DNA of 64,000 bases, taken from Nigrospora sphaerica. Lineage: Eukaryota; Ascomycota; Sordariomycetes; Amphisphaeriales; Apiosporaceae. Positions within the stretch are counted from its first letter, which is position 1. Every line of letters starts with the position of its first letter. Shown here piece after piece: positions 30,827-42,269 of this stretch. Where the stretch lies: the NCBI GenBank assembly GCA_018287875.1, contig JAGVVL010000015.1:1674001-1738000 (forward strand), given 5' to 3'. Position numbers and translations under genes: made by a program. The notes below the pieces were generated by a model, which had not been told where the DNA came from, did not search any database, and saw only the letters and a list, made by a program, of their open reading frames with translations.

Positions 30827-32769
30827 CTAGTCAGTGTCCACGGCGGCCGTGGCGGACGAAGACGAGGGCGAGAGCGAGGGCGGGCCGGCGGCGGCGGCGT
30901 CGGGGTCCATCTTGGCGCGGATGAGGTAGGCGGGCACCATGCGGCCGGTGGCGTTGAAAAATTCGGCCTGGTACTGCTCGTAGCGCAGCGCGTCGTACCT
31001 GGCCTCGAGCACGGCGAGGATGCGGCAGTCGCTCGCCGACCAGGCCGCGTCGGCGGCGAGGGCGCGGCGCGGCGGGAACTGCCGGGCCAGCACGTGCTCG
31101 TAGTAGTAGTGCGCCGACGAAGACGAAGACGACTGCTGGTGGGCCGTCGTCGTGGCCCGGCGAGGCGCCGAAGCCAAGGTCGAGGGTGCGTCGTCCGTGT
31201 CCGGGTCCGAAGAAGAGCCGCCGGAGCTGCTGTCCGAGGCCGCGATCGTCACCTCCTTTTTGTTCTTGCCCTTGCGGTCCCGCTTGCGCTGCGTCGAAAG
31301 GAAAACGTGTTAGTCGGGGTACGTACTGCGGGATCGAGGAGCTTCCCCCGTTTGCCGAGATGGGGGAGAAGGGGCAAACGGAGAAAAGTAATAAAAAAAA
31401 GGTAGGGCGTGGTACTTACAGAGGTCTTGTCATCCTTGGCGGTCTTCTTGCCGTGCTTTTTGGTCTCCTCGCCCTGGTCGCCGCGGCCGTGGTTTTGGGT
31501 ATCCTCGCCGTGGAGGGCCGTGTCGTACTCGCGGACGAGCTCCTGGAGCTCGAGCATCTCGTCGATCGAGAGGTTGGGGGCGGGCAGGTTGACGGGAGGG
31601 GGGAGAGTACCGCCCTGCGACCAGGGGGACTCCTGCCATCTCTTGGCGGCAATGCGGGCCATGTACATGGCCTCGACGGGGTGCGGCTGCGGGCCCGGGT
31701 TGCCCTGGAGATGGGCTGGCACCGTCATCATCTGGGCGGGATTCATGGCTGGCGTGATGGCAGGGGTCACGGCGGCGTCGTCCTGGGAGATGTCGTCGTT
31801 GAAGTGGTGGGCAAGTCTCAAAACGAGGGCCAGGAGGGATTGGATGGTGTTCCTGCCCTTGGTAAGAAGTCGCGAGCTGTCGCCGAGACGCGCCGAGCTG
31901 TTATCCAGAAGCTCCGTGCTCTGCTCCAGAATCTTGCGGAGCAGCGCGTTGGCCTCGAGCAGCTGCGTGTTGGACTCCCGAAGCTGCGTGTTGGACTCCC
32001 GAAACTGCGTGTTGCGCTCCAGAATGTCGGAGAGCTGGGCTGTGGTATGGCGAAGTTCCTCGCGGATCTCGTCAGACTTTGCAAGAATGTCTTTAAGGTC
32101 CAGAACTGCTCCAAGGCTGCGGGCAGATGCCTGGTTGCCTGCAGCAGCTGCCGACTCATTGCTGCCTGAGGGGCCTCCGTTTGCACCCTGCGAGCTATGC
32201 TCGGCCTGGTCCTGAAAAGCGACATCCCAAGCGGGGCCGGGTTCGCTGCTGGGCTGCTCGCCCGACGTGCTCATGCGCTGCATCAGGGCAAGCAGAGACG
32301 GTGTGGGCGCTCCGACGCTGATGAACCCATTGAGATCGTCGTAGGGGGGATCGATGTCGCCATCAGCCATGTCAACCTTAGCATCGAGGCCAGGCTGTGG
32401 CTCTTCGCCAAGGGAAAGATCGCCCGTGGTGAGACCGGGAATGTGGAGGCCGTTGACTCTATTGTACTGAGCAGCCCAATGATAGCCGTAGCGGGCGGCG
32501 TCGTAGCCCTCCTCCTTGAGCATCTCAGAAGCCAGGAGATGCTTGAACTTCATCTGCTCGACCGAGTGGCCGTGACCAAGAACAATCCTGATCTGCTCCC
32601 AGGAGCAACGATCGGCGCGCATCTTCAACAAAGCACCCACCTCACCCGAACCCCACCGCTTGTCCGAGGGGTGCTTGTTATTCAGGAAAGACAACAAGCA
32701 CGCCTGGCTGGAAAAGCGCTCAGGCACATCATCCGGGATGAGGCCTTGGAGGACGGCGGCGTCTACCAT
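30827..32769 (-). CDS. Myb/SANT-like nuclear protein with coiled coil, 603 aa
   Basis: Exons 32769-31420 and 31288-30827 flank a 131-nt intron (donor GTAAGT, acceptor GACGCAG). The join gives KDDKTS followed by RKRDRKGKNKK, a basic nuclear-localisation-like stretch. Residues ~12-75 hold a tryptophan-anchored helical unit (KRWGSGEVGALLKMRADR, CSWEQIRIVLGHG), and residues ~533-578 hold a second (WSASDCRILAVLEARYDAL, ATGRMVPAYLIRAK). Both look like Myb/SANT-type helix-turn-helix folds. Between them are acidic and Ser-rich linkers and a coiled coil at ~residues 215-290 containing tandem RESNTQL heptads. DNA binding and a regulatory role are inferred from these features. The start ATG 32769 begins MVDAAVLQGLIPDDVPERF; the frame is open further upstream but the sequence there is Pro/His-rich leader. 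I do not know a named homologue. Confidence 0.78.
31961..32023 (-). repeat. 21-bp tandem repeat encoding coiled-coil heptads
   Basis: Two perfect 21-base units (31961-31981 and 31982-32002) are followed by a diverged third to 32023, inside the Myb-like gene. Each unit encodes the heptad RESNTQL, so the duplication keeps both the frame and the coiled-coil register. Confidence 0.9.
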
Positions 32770-34024
32770 GGTGTGGGGTGAAAAGGATATTACAAATGGG
32801 CGGTTTGTAAGGGAATCTCTGTCTGCACGTGGACATACGGTGTTAGTTGAGCCGGGTCCAAAGCAGGAACGATTTAGGGAGACAGTAAAGGTGAGGGGGG
32901 AATTGAGGCAATGCAACAACAAGGGGTGATGTGGGTGATGCTTTGGGCGAAGGTGCGGGCACAGGCTAATAGGATGAAGATGTTGGCAGAGGTGAGGACA
33001 GGGCAGAGACCAAGAAGGCCGAGGCAGAGGAAGAGGCAAAGGACAGGGCAGAGGACAGATAGGAAGGAGAGGAGTTGGCGAGCGAGAAGGTGAGGAGGAG
33101 TGTTTTGACTAGTGGACGCAATTACCAGCGCGTGGTGCCGCATAGGTATACGACTTACCGAAACTCGGGTAGAAAGGCGATGTCGGCAGATGCTGACGCG
33201 ACCTGAAGAAGGTGGATATACCTTCAAGACCCCGATGGTGGAAGGGACAGGACGAAGGAAGGTAGACTAAGTGCAGACAAAGGGAGGACAACCAACCACG
33301 GGAGGTTAGTTTGTGTGGTGTTTTGGTTTCGGTCTCTTTTTTCCTCGCCTGCCTGGATTGTTTGAACTCCTTTATGGGGCCAGCACGAGGACCGCGGGGT
33401 ATGACGGGATACGTACCAAGGCTCACCCAACTGGTGGTAAAGTGAATAGAGAAAATGGCATCCCAATTCACGCCAGGCTGCCATGTAGTGCCTGCCTGCT
33501 GGCCAGCATGACTCTGGCTGGATGGTTCTGGCTAATATGGCAGCTATCCCAGGACATGGCAATGATAATAATACCTTCACGGCCTTGGTCTGATCAGGAC
33601 CCCTCCGAATTCTCCAGCTTAAACGTGTATTTTCTTGGCGTGGTTCAGTCTGGTCTGGTCTTTATTGTCTGGCCTCTTTCCCCTGGTCCTCCTGTTCTCG
33701 ACCATCCCCTCCCTAGACACCGTCTCAAAGAAACCCACCAGAGGACTGGGCTCCGAGTTGGGCGGCAGAAGAGCAGGAATGCCGTATTTCCTGTGACTAC
33801 TTCTTTCTATTGCTCACTACTAACACACAGATGATGGAACGAAGACCATATACCTTTTTGATGAGCTTAATCACTGAAGTTTCACATAGTGGTTCCAAGA
33901 GGCCATGCAAGGGGCCGAGTAACCATGGACTTGTCGAATGGAACTGTGTGACAGAATAGGTTTGAGATGGAGGAGTATACGGAGACCACTTTTGGGTGGA
34001 AGCCAAGTAAATGATACGACATCC
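32770..34024. other. Intergenic, 1.25 kb
   Basis: This region should hold the promoter and leader of the Myb-like gene and the 3' end of the DUF4202 gene. The first ~300 bases are C/T-rich in the gene direction. No supported coding frame. Confidence 0.5.
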
Positions 34025-34771
34025 TCACGGCTCCAGCGCCTTGCCGATCAGCATCTTGGCGCGGTCGCTGTGCGGCATGGCGAGGGCGAGCTCCTGGCCG
34101 CGGGGGCTCATCTTGACCCAGGTCTTCTTGAGGATGCCGACGACCTTGGCCTCGTCGATCTCGTCGCGCCGCTCGAAGTCGTCGAACTGATCGTCGAGGA
34201 AGACGAGGCAGGCGACGTCCTCGAGCGCCTGCGTGCCCTCGTCGTGCCGCAGGTTCTCCTTGCGGATGAGCGCCGCCACGCGCTCCACCTCGTCGGCGGC
34301 CAGCGGCGGCGCCACGTCGTCCGACCGCAGCAGCTCGGCCACCTGCGCCGCCGCCTGCGCCTTTTGCTTGGCCCGCCAGCTCAGGTAGCCCGCCCGCGTC
34401 ATGGGGTACGTGTCCCGCGGTATCTCCCACCTGGGGGGGAGACCGAGTCAGTTCCCTTTGCGCCGGACCGGAGGGGAGGGAAAGAGGACGGCAGCCACGG
34501 GGCCGGTCCCCGGGGGCCGTACCGTTCCCTTTCAACTCACTCACCTCTTGAAATGCTGCGCTCGGCAGGCCAGCTGCAGCGCGGGCCCGGCATCGGGGCA
34601 CCGGGCGCCCAGCCAGCGCGTCATCTGCTGGGCGTAGTGCAGCTCGTACGGGACGGGCTCGGCGCCCGCTTCCCCGCTTCCGGGGATTTTCTTGGGGTCT
34701 TCGGCATGGGCCGCGTCGATCAGCCGCAAGGCCGTCGCGTAGCTGGCGGGCAGGGGCGGGAGAGTCGTCAT
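34025..34771 (-). CDS. DUF4202 family protein, 210 aa
   Basis: Exons 34771-34545 and 34430-34025 flank a 114-nt intron (donor GTGAGT, acceptor CCCCAG). The join restores CRAQHFKRWEIPRDTYPMTR, the most conserved part of this family. DUF4202 proteins occur in bacteria and fungi and are sometimes labelled glutamyl-tRNA synthetase in databases, although none of the HIGH or KMSKS synthetase signatures is visible here. The helical protein carries conserved-looking His, Cys and Asp residues (HYAQQMTRWL, ENLRHDEGTQALEDVACLVFLDDQF) that resemble an HD-type metal site. That resemblance is inference. Function is unknown. It sits between two other minus-strand genes with separate promoters. The start ATG 34771 (MTTLPPLPASYATALRLID) matches the family N-terminus. 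Confidence 0.85.
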
Positions 34772-35381
34772 GGCGCTGGAATTCCCGAGATCGCGCCGGC
34801 TCTGTCGTCGGCGGCAAAACCCGGGGGATGGAAGGGGGAAGCCAGGGTAGCAATTCCTTCCCCCCCCCCCAATCACTCTTGAACCTTCGTGTCCCGCTCA
34901 TCGACGCCCACGTCGTTGCTAGTCATGTGGAGATCTCGGTGACCGATTGCGACGACATGATTGGATCGCGGCCATAAAGTTGAATAAGTCTGGCTCCGTC
35001 AGCAACGCGAAGGGTACGTTTACACTTCCACGAGCACATCGGACATAAATATTTTACATAAGGTAAGTAGGCAATTTGGTCTGTTGATCATTACGTTTCA
35101 TTTGGGTTTGGATCATATCAAAGCTGCAGCCTGCTGTCTGCTGTCTTCGTCTAGCTTCTTGCCCGGCGTTTTCGTTAGTAAACGTGCTGCTCGCGTCTTC
35201 GTAGCTGAAGTCCATATCCCATCGTGAGCCATCATCCTTCAAAAATGCCAAGCACGGACTATTGCATGGCAGGAGCCTGTCTCGGATAAATGCAATGGCA
35301 AGTCATATGCCTTCAGTCCCCCCCCCCAAGCATCAGAAGACTCGTACGCAGTAGGTAAAAGAAGCCAGCAGGAACCCAGGG
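34772..35381. other. Intergenic, 0.6 kb
   Basis: This is the promoter region of the DUF4202 gene and the 3' region of the surface-protein gene. It is AT-richer than its surroundings. A C-run lies at 35321-35328. No gene is seen. Confidence 0.5.
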
Positions 35382-36625
35382 CTATTCCATCTCGTGCACG
35401 GTGGTGGCAGGCAACTCAACCGGTCCTCCGGAAACCGGATTGTAAGCATGGTAACGCGAGGATGGCGGTCTGTTGTGTATCGAGTACCCTCGTCCTCCCG
35501 TCTTGCCTGCGGGCATTCTGCGGCCTTCTCGGGTTGCAGCTGTTTCATCCTCCTGCACGGGGCTGACAGGATGATCATCAGGTATACTACTCGAGCGAGC
35601 GTGGTAGGAGTTAGGGGACACCAGACTCGAGGGGTATCCCGGCTTTCGTCCAGCGAAGAATTGTGCCGCACCTTCCATGGGCGGTGCAGCCATGGTTGTG
35701 AACATTTCCTTGCTCTCTCCATGACCACCGGCCGTCGGACCGGGTACAGCGGCCGTCGGCTTTTCCGCCTGCTCCTCCTCCTTCTTGTTTTTCTTTCTTG
35801 ATCTGAGGACGAGGAACACGACGCCTGTCGCGAGTAAGGCAATGCCAACAATTCCGCCCGCCACACTTCCGGCGATCGTCCCAACGGGCAGCTGGTGGTT
35901 ATTGTCGACGGGGTCGGTGGTGGCCACATTGGGAACGCCCGAAGAGTTCGTCGTCGTCTCGAATGTGGAGCTGGATTCCAGGCTGCTCGACAATCCACGA
36001 GATGAAGTAGACGCCAAGTTCGTGGTGCTAGGTCCGTTGGATGTGGTGGTTGAATCGTCAGTCGCGGGGAATTCTCGGACAGTTATAACGGTATTTTTCG
36101 TAGCACAGCTGAGCGCGCTGTACCCGTCATATGTCTCATCGTCCATAGCATACGTGTACGTAGCGCAATAGGCATTAACGCCTGGCCCGCAGGACAGCGT
36201 CTTGCCGACATCGCGACGATCGCTTGGCGGCAGGTTGAGCACCAAGCCCAACTCGATACACGCGGTCTGGATAGTGCAGGAATTGAGGTGATCAGAGGGG
36301 CAGCAGCCGACCACAGTGTCTTCGGACCAGGCCGCGCAGATATTCCCGCCGCCACAAGTGAGGAAGGCGGCTGTTGTTGAGTCAGAAGGATGTTGCTTTC
36401 CGGATGGGAGGCTTTTGACGTACCGCCATCGTGGCCGACAGGATAGCCACAAGTTTCCGTGGCCACCTCCCCATCTCTCAAGCCGAGCCGGGCAGAAGCT
36501 GTTGGGTGCGGCAGCGTTGCCGGGGAGCTCATCTCGGCTGTCCACATCGTCTCTGAAGCCAGGCGCTGGACTCGGGAAACGCCATGGCGGCGGCTTCCGA
36601 ACTGCCTGGCGACGAGGGTGGCCAT
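35382..36625 (-). CDS. Single-pass cell-surface protein with Cys-rich ectodomain, about 396 aa, N-terminus uncertain
   Basis: Exons 36625-36424 and 36370-35382 flank a 53-nt intron (donor GTACGTC, branch CTGAC, acceptor AACAG). The join gives the ectodomain TCGYPVGHDGAAFLTCGGGN, then CAAWSEDTVVGCCPSD and CTIQTACIE, a Cys pattern common in fungal surface proteins. A Ser/Thr-rich, probably O-glycosylated stretch follows (~residues 185-230), then one membrane segment (TIAGSVAGGIVGIALLATGV, extending to VFLVL), a basic stop-transfer RSRKKNKK and a Pro/Ser-rich cytosolic tail. The layout resembles Mid2/WSC-type wall sensors. The first listed ATG gives no signal peptide, so an upstream exon is likely missing. 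An upstream open stretch ending in CAG|GTAACT near 36809 has a compatible phase with an acceptor near 36660. The exact start is therefore open. Confidence 0.72.
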
Positions 36626-39274
36626 CGGTGCGATGTGGACTGTAGCTATCCCCGGAGCTGTTGTTGTTGTTGGGATGGTATTTTGTCTTTTTCTTCTTTT
36701 GGAGGCAGGTGTTGTTTGCAAACAGATGTGTTCTCGTGGCCTATGCGGTTCGAGATATTAGACGTAGAGGATGTGGCAGGTAGGCATCTCCGCCGTTTGA
36801 ATAGTTACCTGCTTTACGTATCAAGCTGGACAGCGACGAAGCCCTCCATGAGCTGACATGATCTGGGCACGGCAGAAAGCCCGTAGTCTTCCCACCAGGA
36901 CACTGCGCAGCCATCTTGCCACTCGTGGGCAGTTTTCTGTCCCTCGGTCTCACCGCCCACCACGTTGTTTGTTTCCGTTTGTGTGTAATTAAGTGACACG
37001 ACAGACGCAAGTACGACCAGGTCCATCTCAGTCCTGCCTGCGGTCAACGGGAGCAAACAAGTTCTATATCATGGGCGTTTGTGGAGCCACCCGTCAGTCA
37101 ATCTACCTCGGTATGCAACTGGAACGTTGAGCACGTATTAGAAACGCATGACAGGACCCTTTGGAAGGACCTTTAGAGATGGTCAACTATAAGGCCTTCG
37201 GGCGCGCTGCCAGTAACTAGCAGATAGGGCTAACACTCTTGCCTTCAAGTCAACCGGTGACCACCATGTGAAGAAGGAGGCTTTGACGGTCCCAGCCGTA
37301 GGTAGGTGTATACCCGGTCTTCATACCACCCTGCACGATATCGACATCAATTTGACCCTTCGTTTGTTCAGCGTTTAAAAGAAGGTCCACCATCGACTCG
37401 GTCATCGCGAGTTGGGGGGGTCGGGGGTCGGGAGGATTAGAGCAGTATCGTCGCAATGTGCGGGTGGCTTTTCATGGGCGGTGAAAATGCTCGCCGAAGA
37501 TTTGAATTACAAGACTTTCCATCCCTCGAGGACTCAAGCTGGTGCTCCGGCCACAGATGCGATGAGGAGCAGACCACGGGAAAGAGCGCATGCCACGCCA
37601 GCAAGCAAGCAAGCATGGCAGAGTTCGCATTGCCAAGCAGTGGTGTGTCTGGGTGGGTAAGACGGGCTTACAGGGTCTGAGGATGATGGCATCCCCTGCA
37701 CTTGATGCCCTTTTCAGCAGAATGTCTGACAAGACGACCGACATGTCGTCTGACACGAATGCCCACTCTGGTTTTTTCGCTCCTCCATTGTTGCGTACAC
37801 CACCAGACCGCATTCTCACACAGGTGGTACGTTGCGCTCCCCAGCGGCCTCTCTCCGCAATCTGTGACGGCGAACTCCCCGCCTTGACCTCATTGTAAGG
37901 GCGGGCGGGCGGGGCCTGGAGTCCGGGGACAGTGGGAGACGCCGACATAGCGCCGTGACAAAAACCATGGAAAAGAGGACGACGCTGCCAACCCGCAGAT
38001 TCTACGATGGTTCCTGCGTTTCGTGCTGTAGACCCAGGCAGCCCGTCCAAGGCCAGATGCGGCCGTGGCTTGCCGTGTTTATGATACTTCGTGCTACATA
38101 AGGCACCGATCAGCCAGGCAGGGCGCAGAAAAGCCGAAGAAGGGGGGGAAGAAAAACACAGCGCTCAACATCCAATTCCTCCCAAAGCCCATCGCCATGG
38201 GTCGCCGATGACGTCAGAGCGTCTTTCGGCCCACATCCCTTAGGGCCAAGTAATAGATCCTGGGGTTTAGTTGGGGCGGCTCTGCATCGGATTGCCCAAA
38301 CCGGCAATGCCGCCTACGTTGTACAGGCCTTGTTGCTTTGCCCTACATGCGCTGGCCCCCTCGCAATCTGGCTAACAAGGCCCTCGAAACGAGGGCGACC
38401 GAGGGGCCACTCTCGACCCTCCTCCAGTAAGTCGAATCTGGGGCTTCATGGAAGAGCCTCTTCAGCGCTCTATCGAAGTAAATTCGCCGCCTCTTACCCC
38501 AGATGCCGCAGGCCCGAGGACGCCCCGGACTAAGTATTGTACATGTATTCAACAGCCATTCGACCTCGTCAGTGTCGCCGGCGGTCGCTTTCGCTCTACC
38601 ATCACACCTAATGCGTACTATGTGAAGCTCGACCTAGATCATGTACCTACGTTACGGACCACACTCGTCCGACGGCTTCCCAGTACGGCCCCACGGACTG
38701 GAGTCCTGCATGCCACTGTTGCGATCGATTGCCCCGTACATATCCCCATTGCCCCAGCTTTTCCAACCCCATCTTAGTCCAAGGCCCAGCATCGCCCGAC
38801 CGCTCCATCCTCGACGCGATTGCACCTTGGACCAAGCCTGACAAGCAATCTTCCAACTCGGGAAGCCAAGAGCGACTCCGATTTATCTAGCGTATACCAG
38901 ACCCTTGTTCGCGCCGCGTGACGGGGTGAATTGACATGGACGCCGGGTCGCGGATCGGCAACAAAACTTGCCTCTGCTGGCCGGTAGTGCCTACAACGTC
39001 TGACCGTCTGGTTGTCTTGTCGAATCCGCTCATGGCCGCCCAGCCTACGTCGTCTCTGAGGTCGGCTGGGGTGGCTGTCGCCGGTTGGAAATAAACACCA
39101 AGTACAAATAGCAACTTTGCCCGCGGGCCGGTAGTAGAAACCTAACCCGCCTCCAGTTGCCCCATGCTTTTCGCTCCCTCGTGATACAGCCGCCCACCTA
39201 AACTTCTCGCGAATGCGCACGCGATCGACCCCCGCTGGACTTCCCTTGAACAGTGTCGCCGCACAGCCCTCACG
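36626..39274. other. Divergent intergenic region, 2.6 kb
   Basis: This region lies between the surface-protein gene (-) and the sugar transporter (+). The segment 36660-37056 may contain a missing first exon of the surface-protein gene. The remainder has only short frames without domains and should include the transporter promoter. Confidence 0.45.
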
Positions 39275-41274
39275 ATGAAGCCTTACTTCGGCCTTCGGGG
39301 AAAGTCCCTGAACTACGCCGTCGGCATCATCGCCGGGTGCGACTTTTTGCTCTTCGGATACGGTACGATATACTGGTACGCGAGCGTCGTGGGCGGGGAA
39401 TGTTGACCACGGTGCTGTGTAGACCAGGGCGTAATGGGCGGCATCCTGACGATGCGTCAGTTCCTCTCAGACTTCCCGAGTATCGACCCCGACAGCGCCC
39501 CCAATGATATAGAAAAGGCGACCCGCGCCGAGACGCAAGGAATAGCCGTTGCCGCCTACAACCTGGGATGTTTCCTGGGCGCCATCATCACCATATTCAT
39601 TGGCAACCCCCTGGGTCGGAAGCGCATGATTATGCTCGGTACGGCCGTCATGGTTATCGGTGCCATTCTGCAGGCGTCGGCGACAACACTGCCGCACTTC
39701 ATCCTGGGCCGTATTATTACGGGCTTGGGCAACGGTGGTAAGTTACGCCGCTGTCAACATGATTAACCAGCAGTGAGGCTAAGGAGACCTGCCAGGCAAT
39801 ACGTCCACGGTACCGACGTGGCAGTCCGAGACCTCGCGTGCCCACAAACGGGGAAAGCTCGTTATGATCGAGGGAGCCCTGATTACCTGCGGTATCATGG
39901 TTAGCTACTGGATCGACCTTGGGTTCAGCTTTGCTTCCGGCAGCATTGCATGGCGCTTCCCGCTGGCCTTCCAGATTGCGTTTTGCGTCTTCATTTTGGC
40001 CCTCATCTGGTGAGCAGACCCAACGCGACTGAAGGACTCACAGCCAGTGCGCGCCGTTGAGAATTGGCCTGCTAAAAACGGGACCCCTTAGGAACCTCCC
40101 CGAATCACCGCGATGGTTGATTCTGCGGGGACGGGAAGACGAAGCGCGCGAGGTACTCGCGGCTCTGGCGGACGTCCCCCTCGATCACAAGGAGGTCACG
40201 AACGAGTTTACGGCCATTAAGGAAACCGTCTTGGAGATGAGCAAGGGCAAATTCTCCGACTTGTTCACCCAAGGAAAAGACCGGTATGTGCTCCAACGTG
40301 CGCAGTGGACGTCGCCTTGGCGGAGGAAGCTCACTGTTGTTTTAGAAACTTCCACCGGACTTTACTGGCATACGTCAACCAGGTGTTCCGTATGTGACCC
40401 CCCTCCCCTGAACGGCACTTGGCAAGTCTCTTTGCTGACCCCTTGGCGACAGAGCAAATTTCCGGTATCAACCTCATCACATACTACGCGCCCGTTATCT
40501 ACCACAACCTCGGCATCGGCGACTTCACCTCACGGCTCCTGGCGGCGCTCAATGGCACGGAGTATTTCCTCGCGTCATGGCCGGCGGTGTGGCTCGTTGA
40601 GCGGGTAGGACGGCGCAAACTCATGTTGTTCGGCGCGGTTGGGCAAGCTGCCACCATGGCGATCCTGGCTGGAGTCAACTCGCAGCCAGAAAACGCGGCG
40701 TGCCAGGTCGCTGCCATCGTTTTCCTCTTTGTGTTCAACACCTTCTTCGCCATCGGCTGGCTGGGTATGACATGGCTCTACCCGGCCGAAATTGTGCCTC
40801 TCCGCATCCGGGCGCCCGCCAACGCGCTGTCCACCTCAGGTTGGTCCTCCCCTGAACGGGGCGGTTGATGGGCAGAAACGGCTAACGATGCGGGTAGGCA
40901 ACTGGATCTTCAACTTCATGGTCGTCATGATCACGCCCGTCGCCTTCAACAACATCAAATACCAGACCTACATCATCTTCGCCGTCATCAACGCCTTCAT
41001 GGTCCCCAGCGTCTACTACTTTTACCCCGAGACGGCCTACCGGTCTCTGGAGGAGATGGACACCATCTTTCACAAGGTCGAGGGTGCGTCGGGGTACCTC
41101 TCGGTGGTCAAGGTGGCTCGCGAAGAGCCGAGGCGCTACGGCAAGAACGGCGAACTACTGATCCCCTACGAGGAGACGGACGAGCACAAGGCCCACACAC
41201 GCCACGTAGAGGCTGCCGGCTCGCCCTCCTACAGCGACGGGGAGAAGGGACGGGACCAAATCAGCCCTGCTTGA
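39275..41274 (+). CDS. MFS sugar transporter, 538 aa
   Basis: A twelve-helix major facilitator of the sugar porter family, expected to import hexoses or disaccharides by proton symport at the plasma membrane. Seven exons: 39275-39362, 39423-39737, 39796-40009, 40092-40283, 40346-40389, 40453-40839 and 40898-41274. The six introns are 58-82 nt. Joins restore FGYDQGVMGG, GLGNGGNTSTVPTWQSE, WNLPESPRWL, GKDRNFHRTLLAY, NQVFQQISGIN and STSGNWIFNF, all family signatures. The repeated GRR-type loop motifs are present (GNPLGRKRM, VERVGRRKLM), as are QQISGIN in helix 7 and FYPETAYRSLEEMD after helix 12. The cytosolic tail is acidic. Substrate cannot be told from sequence; lactose-permease-like and hexose transporters share these motifs. 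The start is ATG 39275 (MKPYFGLRGKSLN). Confidence 0.94.
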
Positions 41275-41886
41275 TGCACGGGACCAGTCCTGCAGCTGCA
41301 GCTGACTGGTAGAACCGGGCATCTGTCGGCCCAGGGGAGCAGTTAGGAGTAGGCCGACGCATCTCGCGCGGGCGACGATGTGTACCCAATAGACAAGCCG
41401 TCTCGCAGCACCCGCATAATCCGCATGTGCCTAAAGAAAACGCCAAAGTGCCAACCTGCAGACAATACGTGATTTCCCCGAAGGTGCGACCATGATGACG
41501 ATGCTTACCATTCCGCACCGTGGTTGTTAAAGCCACAGCTGTTCGTCGATCGGCTGTATTCCGTAGCGTGGCAGCGGTGGCGCGGGAGTGCGTTCCGTGA
41601 TGCGTACAAAAGCTGGTGCATGCAGCCAATCCTGACCCACCTTCGTCACCGGATCGGGAGGTACGACGCTACAACGCTCCTCTGCCTCTGGTCTCGGATG
41701 AAACTTTGCCAGGTTGTTCCGACATTCTTCCGAACGGCCCGCCCCCACACCCACAATCAGAGGCTCTCCCAATTTCCAAAAAACTCACTCCATCTAAGAC
41801 CCGGACGATATCGTCGACGCCTCTCTGCTTTCCCCCCCTTTCGGACAGTGCCACAGTCAGCAAAAACAGTCGAACAAGTCGCAATC
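41275..41886. other. Intergenic, 0.6 kb, eS30 promoter
   Basis: This spacer precedes the ribosomal protein gene. A C/T-rich tract at ~41819-41846 lies about 40 bases before the ATG, as is usual for highly expressed fungal genes. No other gene. Confidence 0.5.
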
Positions 41887-42269
41887 ATGGGAAAGGTTCA
41901 CGGATCCCTCGCCCGTGCCGGTATGTTGCCGAATGTCCTCTTTGCCGTGGGCGTTTGATTTGCGAATGCTGACCCGACCGTCCGCCTGCAGGTAAGGTCA
42001 AGTCTCAGACCCCCAAGGTCGAGAAGCAGGAGAAGGCCAAGGTCCCCAAGGGCCGCGCCCGCAAGCGGATAATCTACACCCGCCGCTTCGTGAACATCAC
42101 GCAGACCGGTGGCAAGCGCAAGGTACGATACCCGGTGATGGACGAGGGAGGCGTCGCGCCGCCGCGACCGCCGCCTCGGCCTCTTCCCCCTCGTCTCGGC
42201 CCGGGCACAGTTTTGCTAACGCGTGTCCTCTTTTTTCTGCAGATGAACCCCAACCCCGGTGCCGCGTAA
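41887..42269 (+). CDS. rps30: 40S ribosomal protein eS30, 63 aa
   Basis: Three exons, 41887-41920, 41992-42122 and 42243-42269, with introns of 71 and 120 nt. The mRNA encodes [20 protein letters not shown], then [19 protein letters not shown] and the C-terminus MNPNPGAA, which is the full eS30. The protein sits at the decoding side of the small ribosomal subunit. It is made as a free protein here, as in other fungi, not as the ubiquitin-like (FUBI) fusion of animals. Phases are 1 and 0, and the product is very basic. The introns carry good signals (donor GTATGT, branch GCTGACC, acceptor CTGCAG for the first; donor GTACGA, branch GCTAAC, acceptor CTGCAG for the second). Dense introns in a short ribosomal protein gene fit filamentous ascomycetes. 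Confidence 0.97.
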
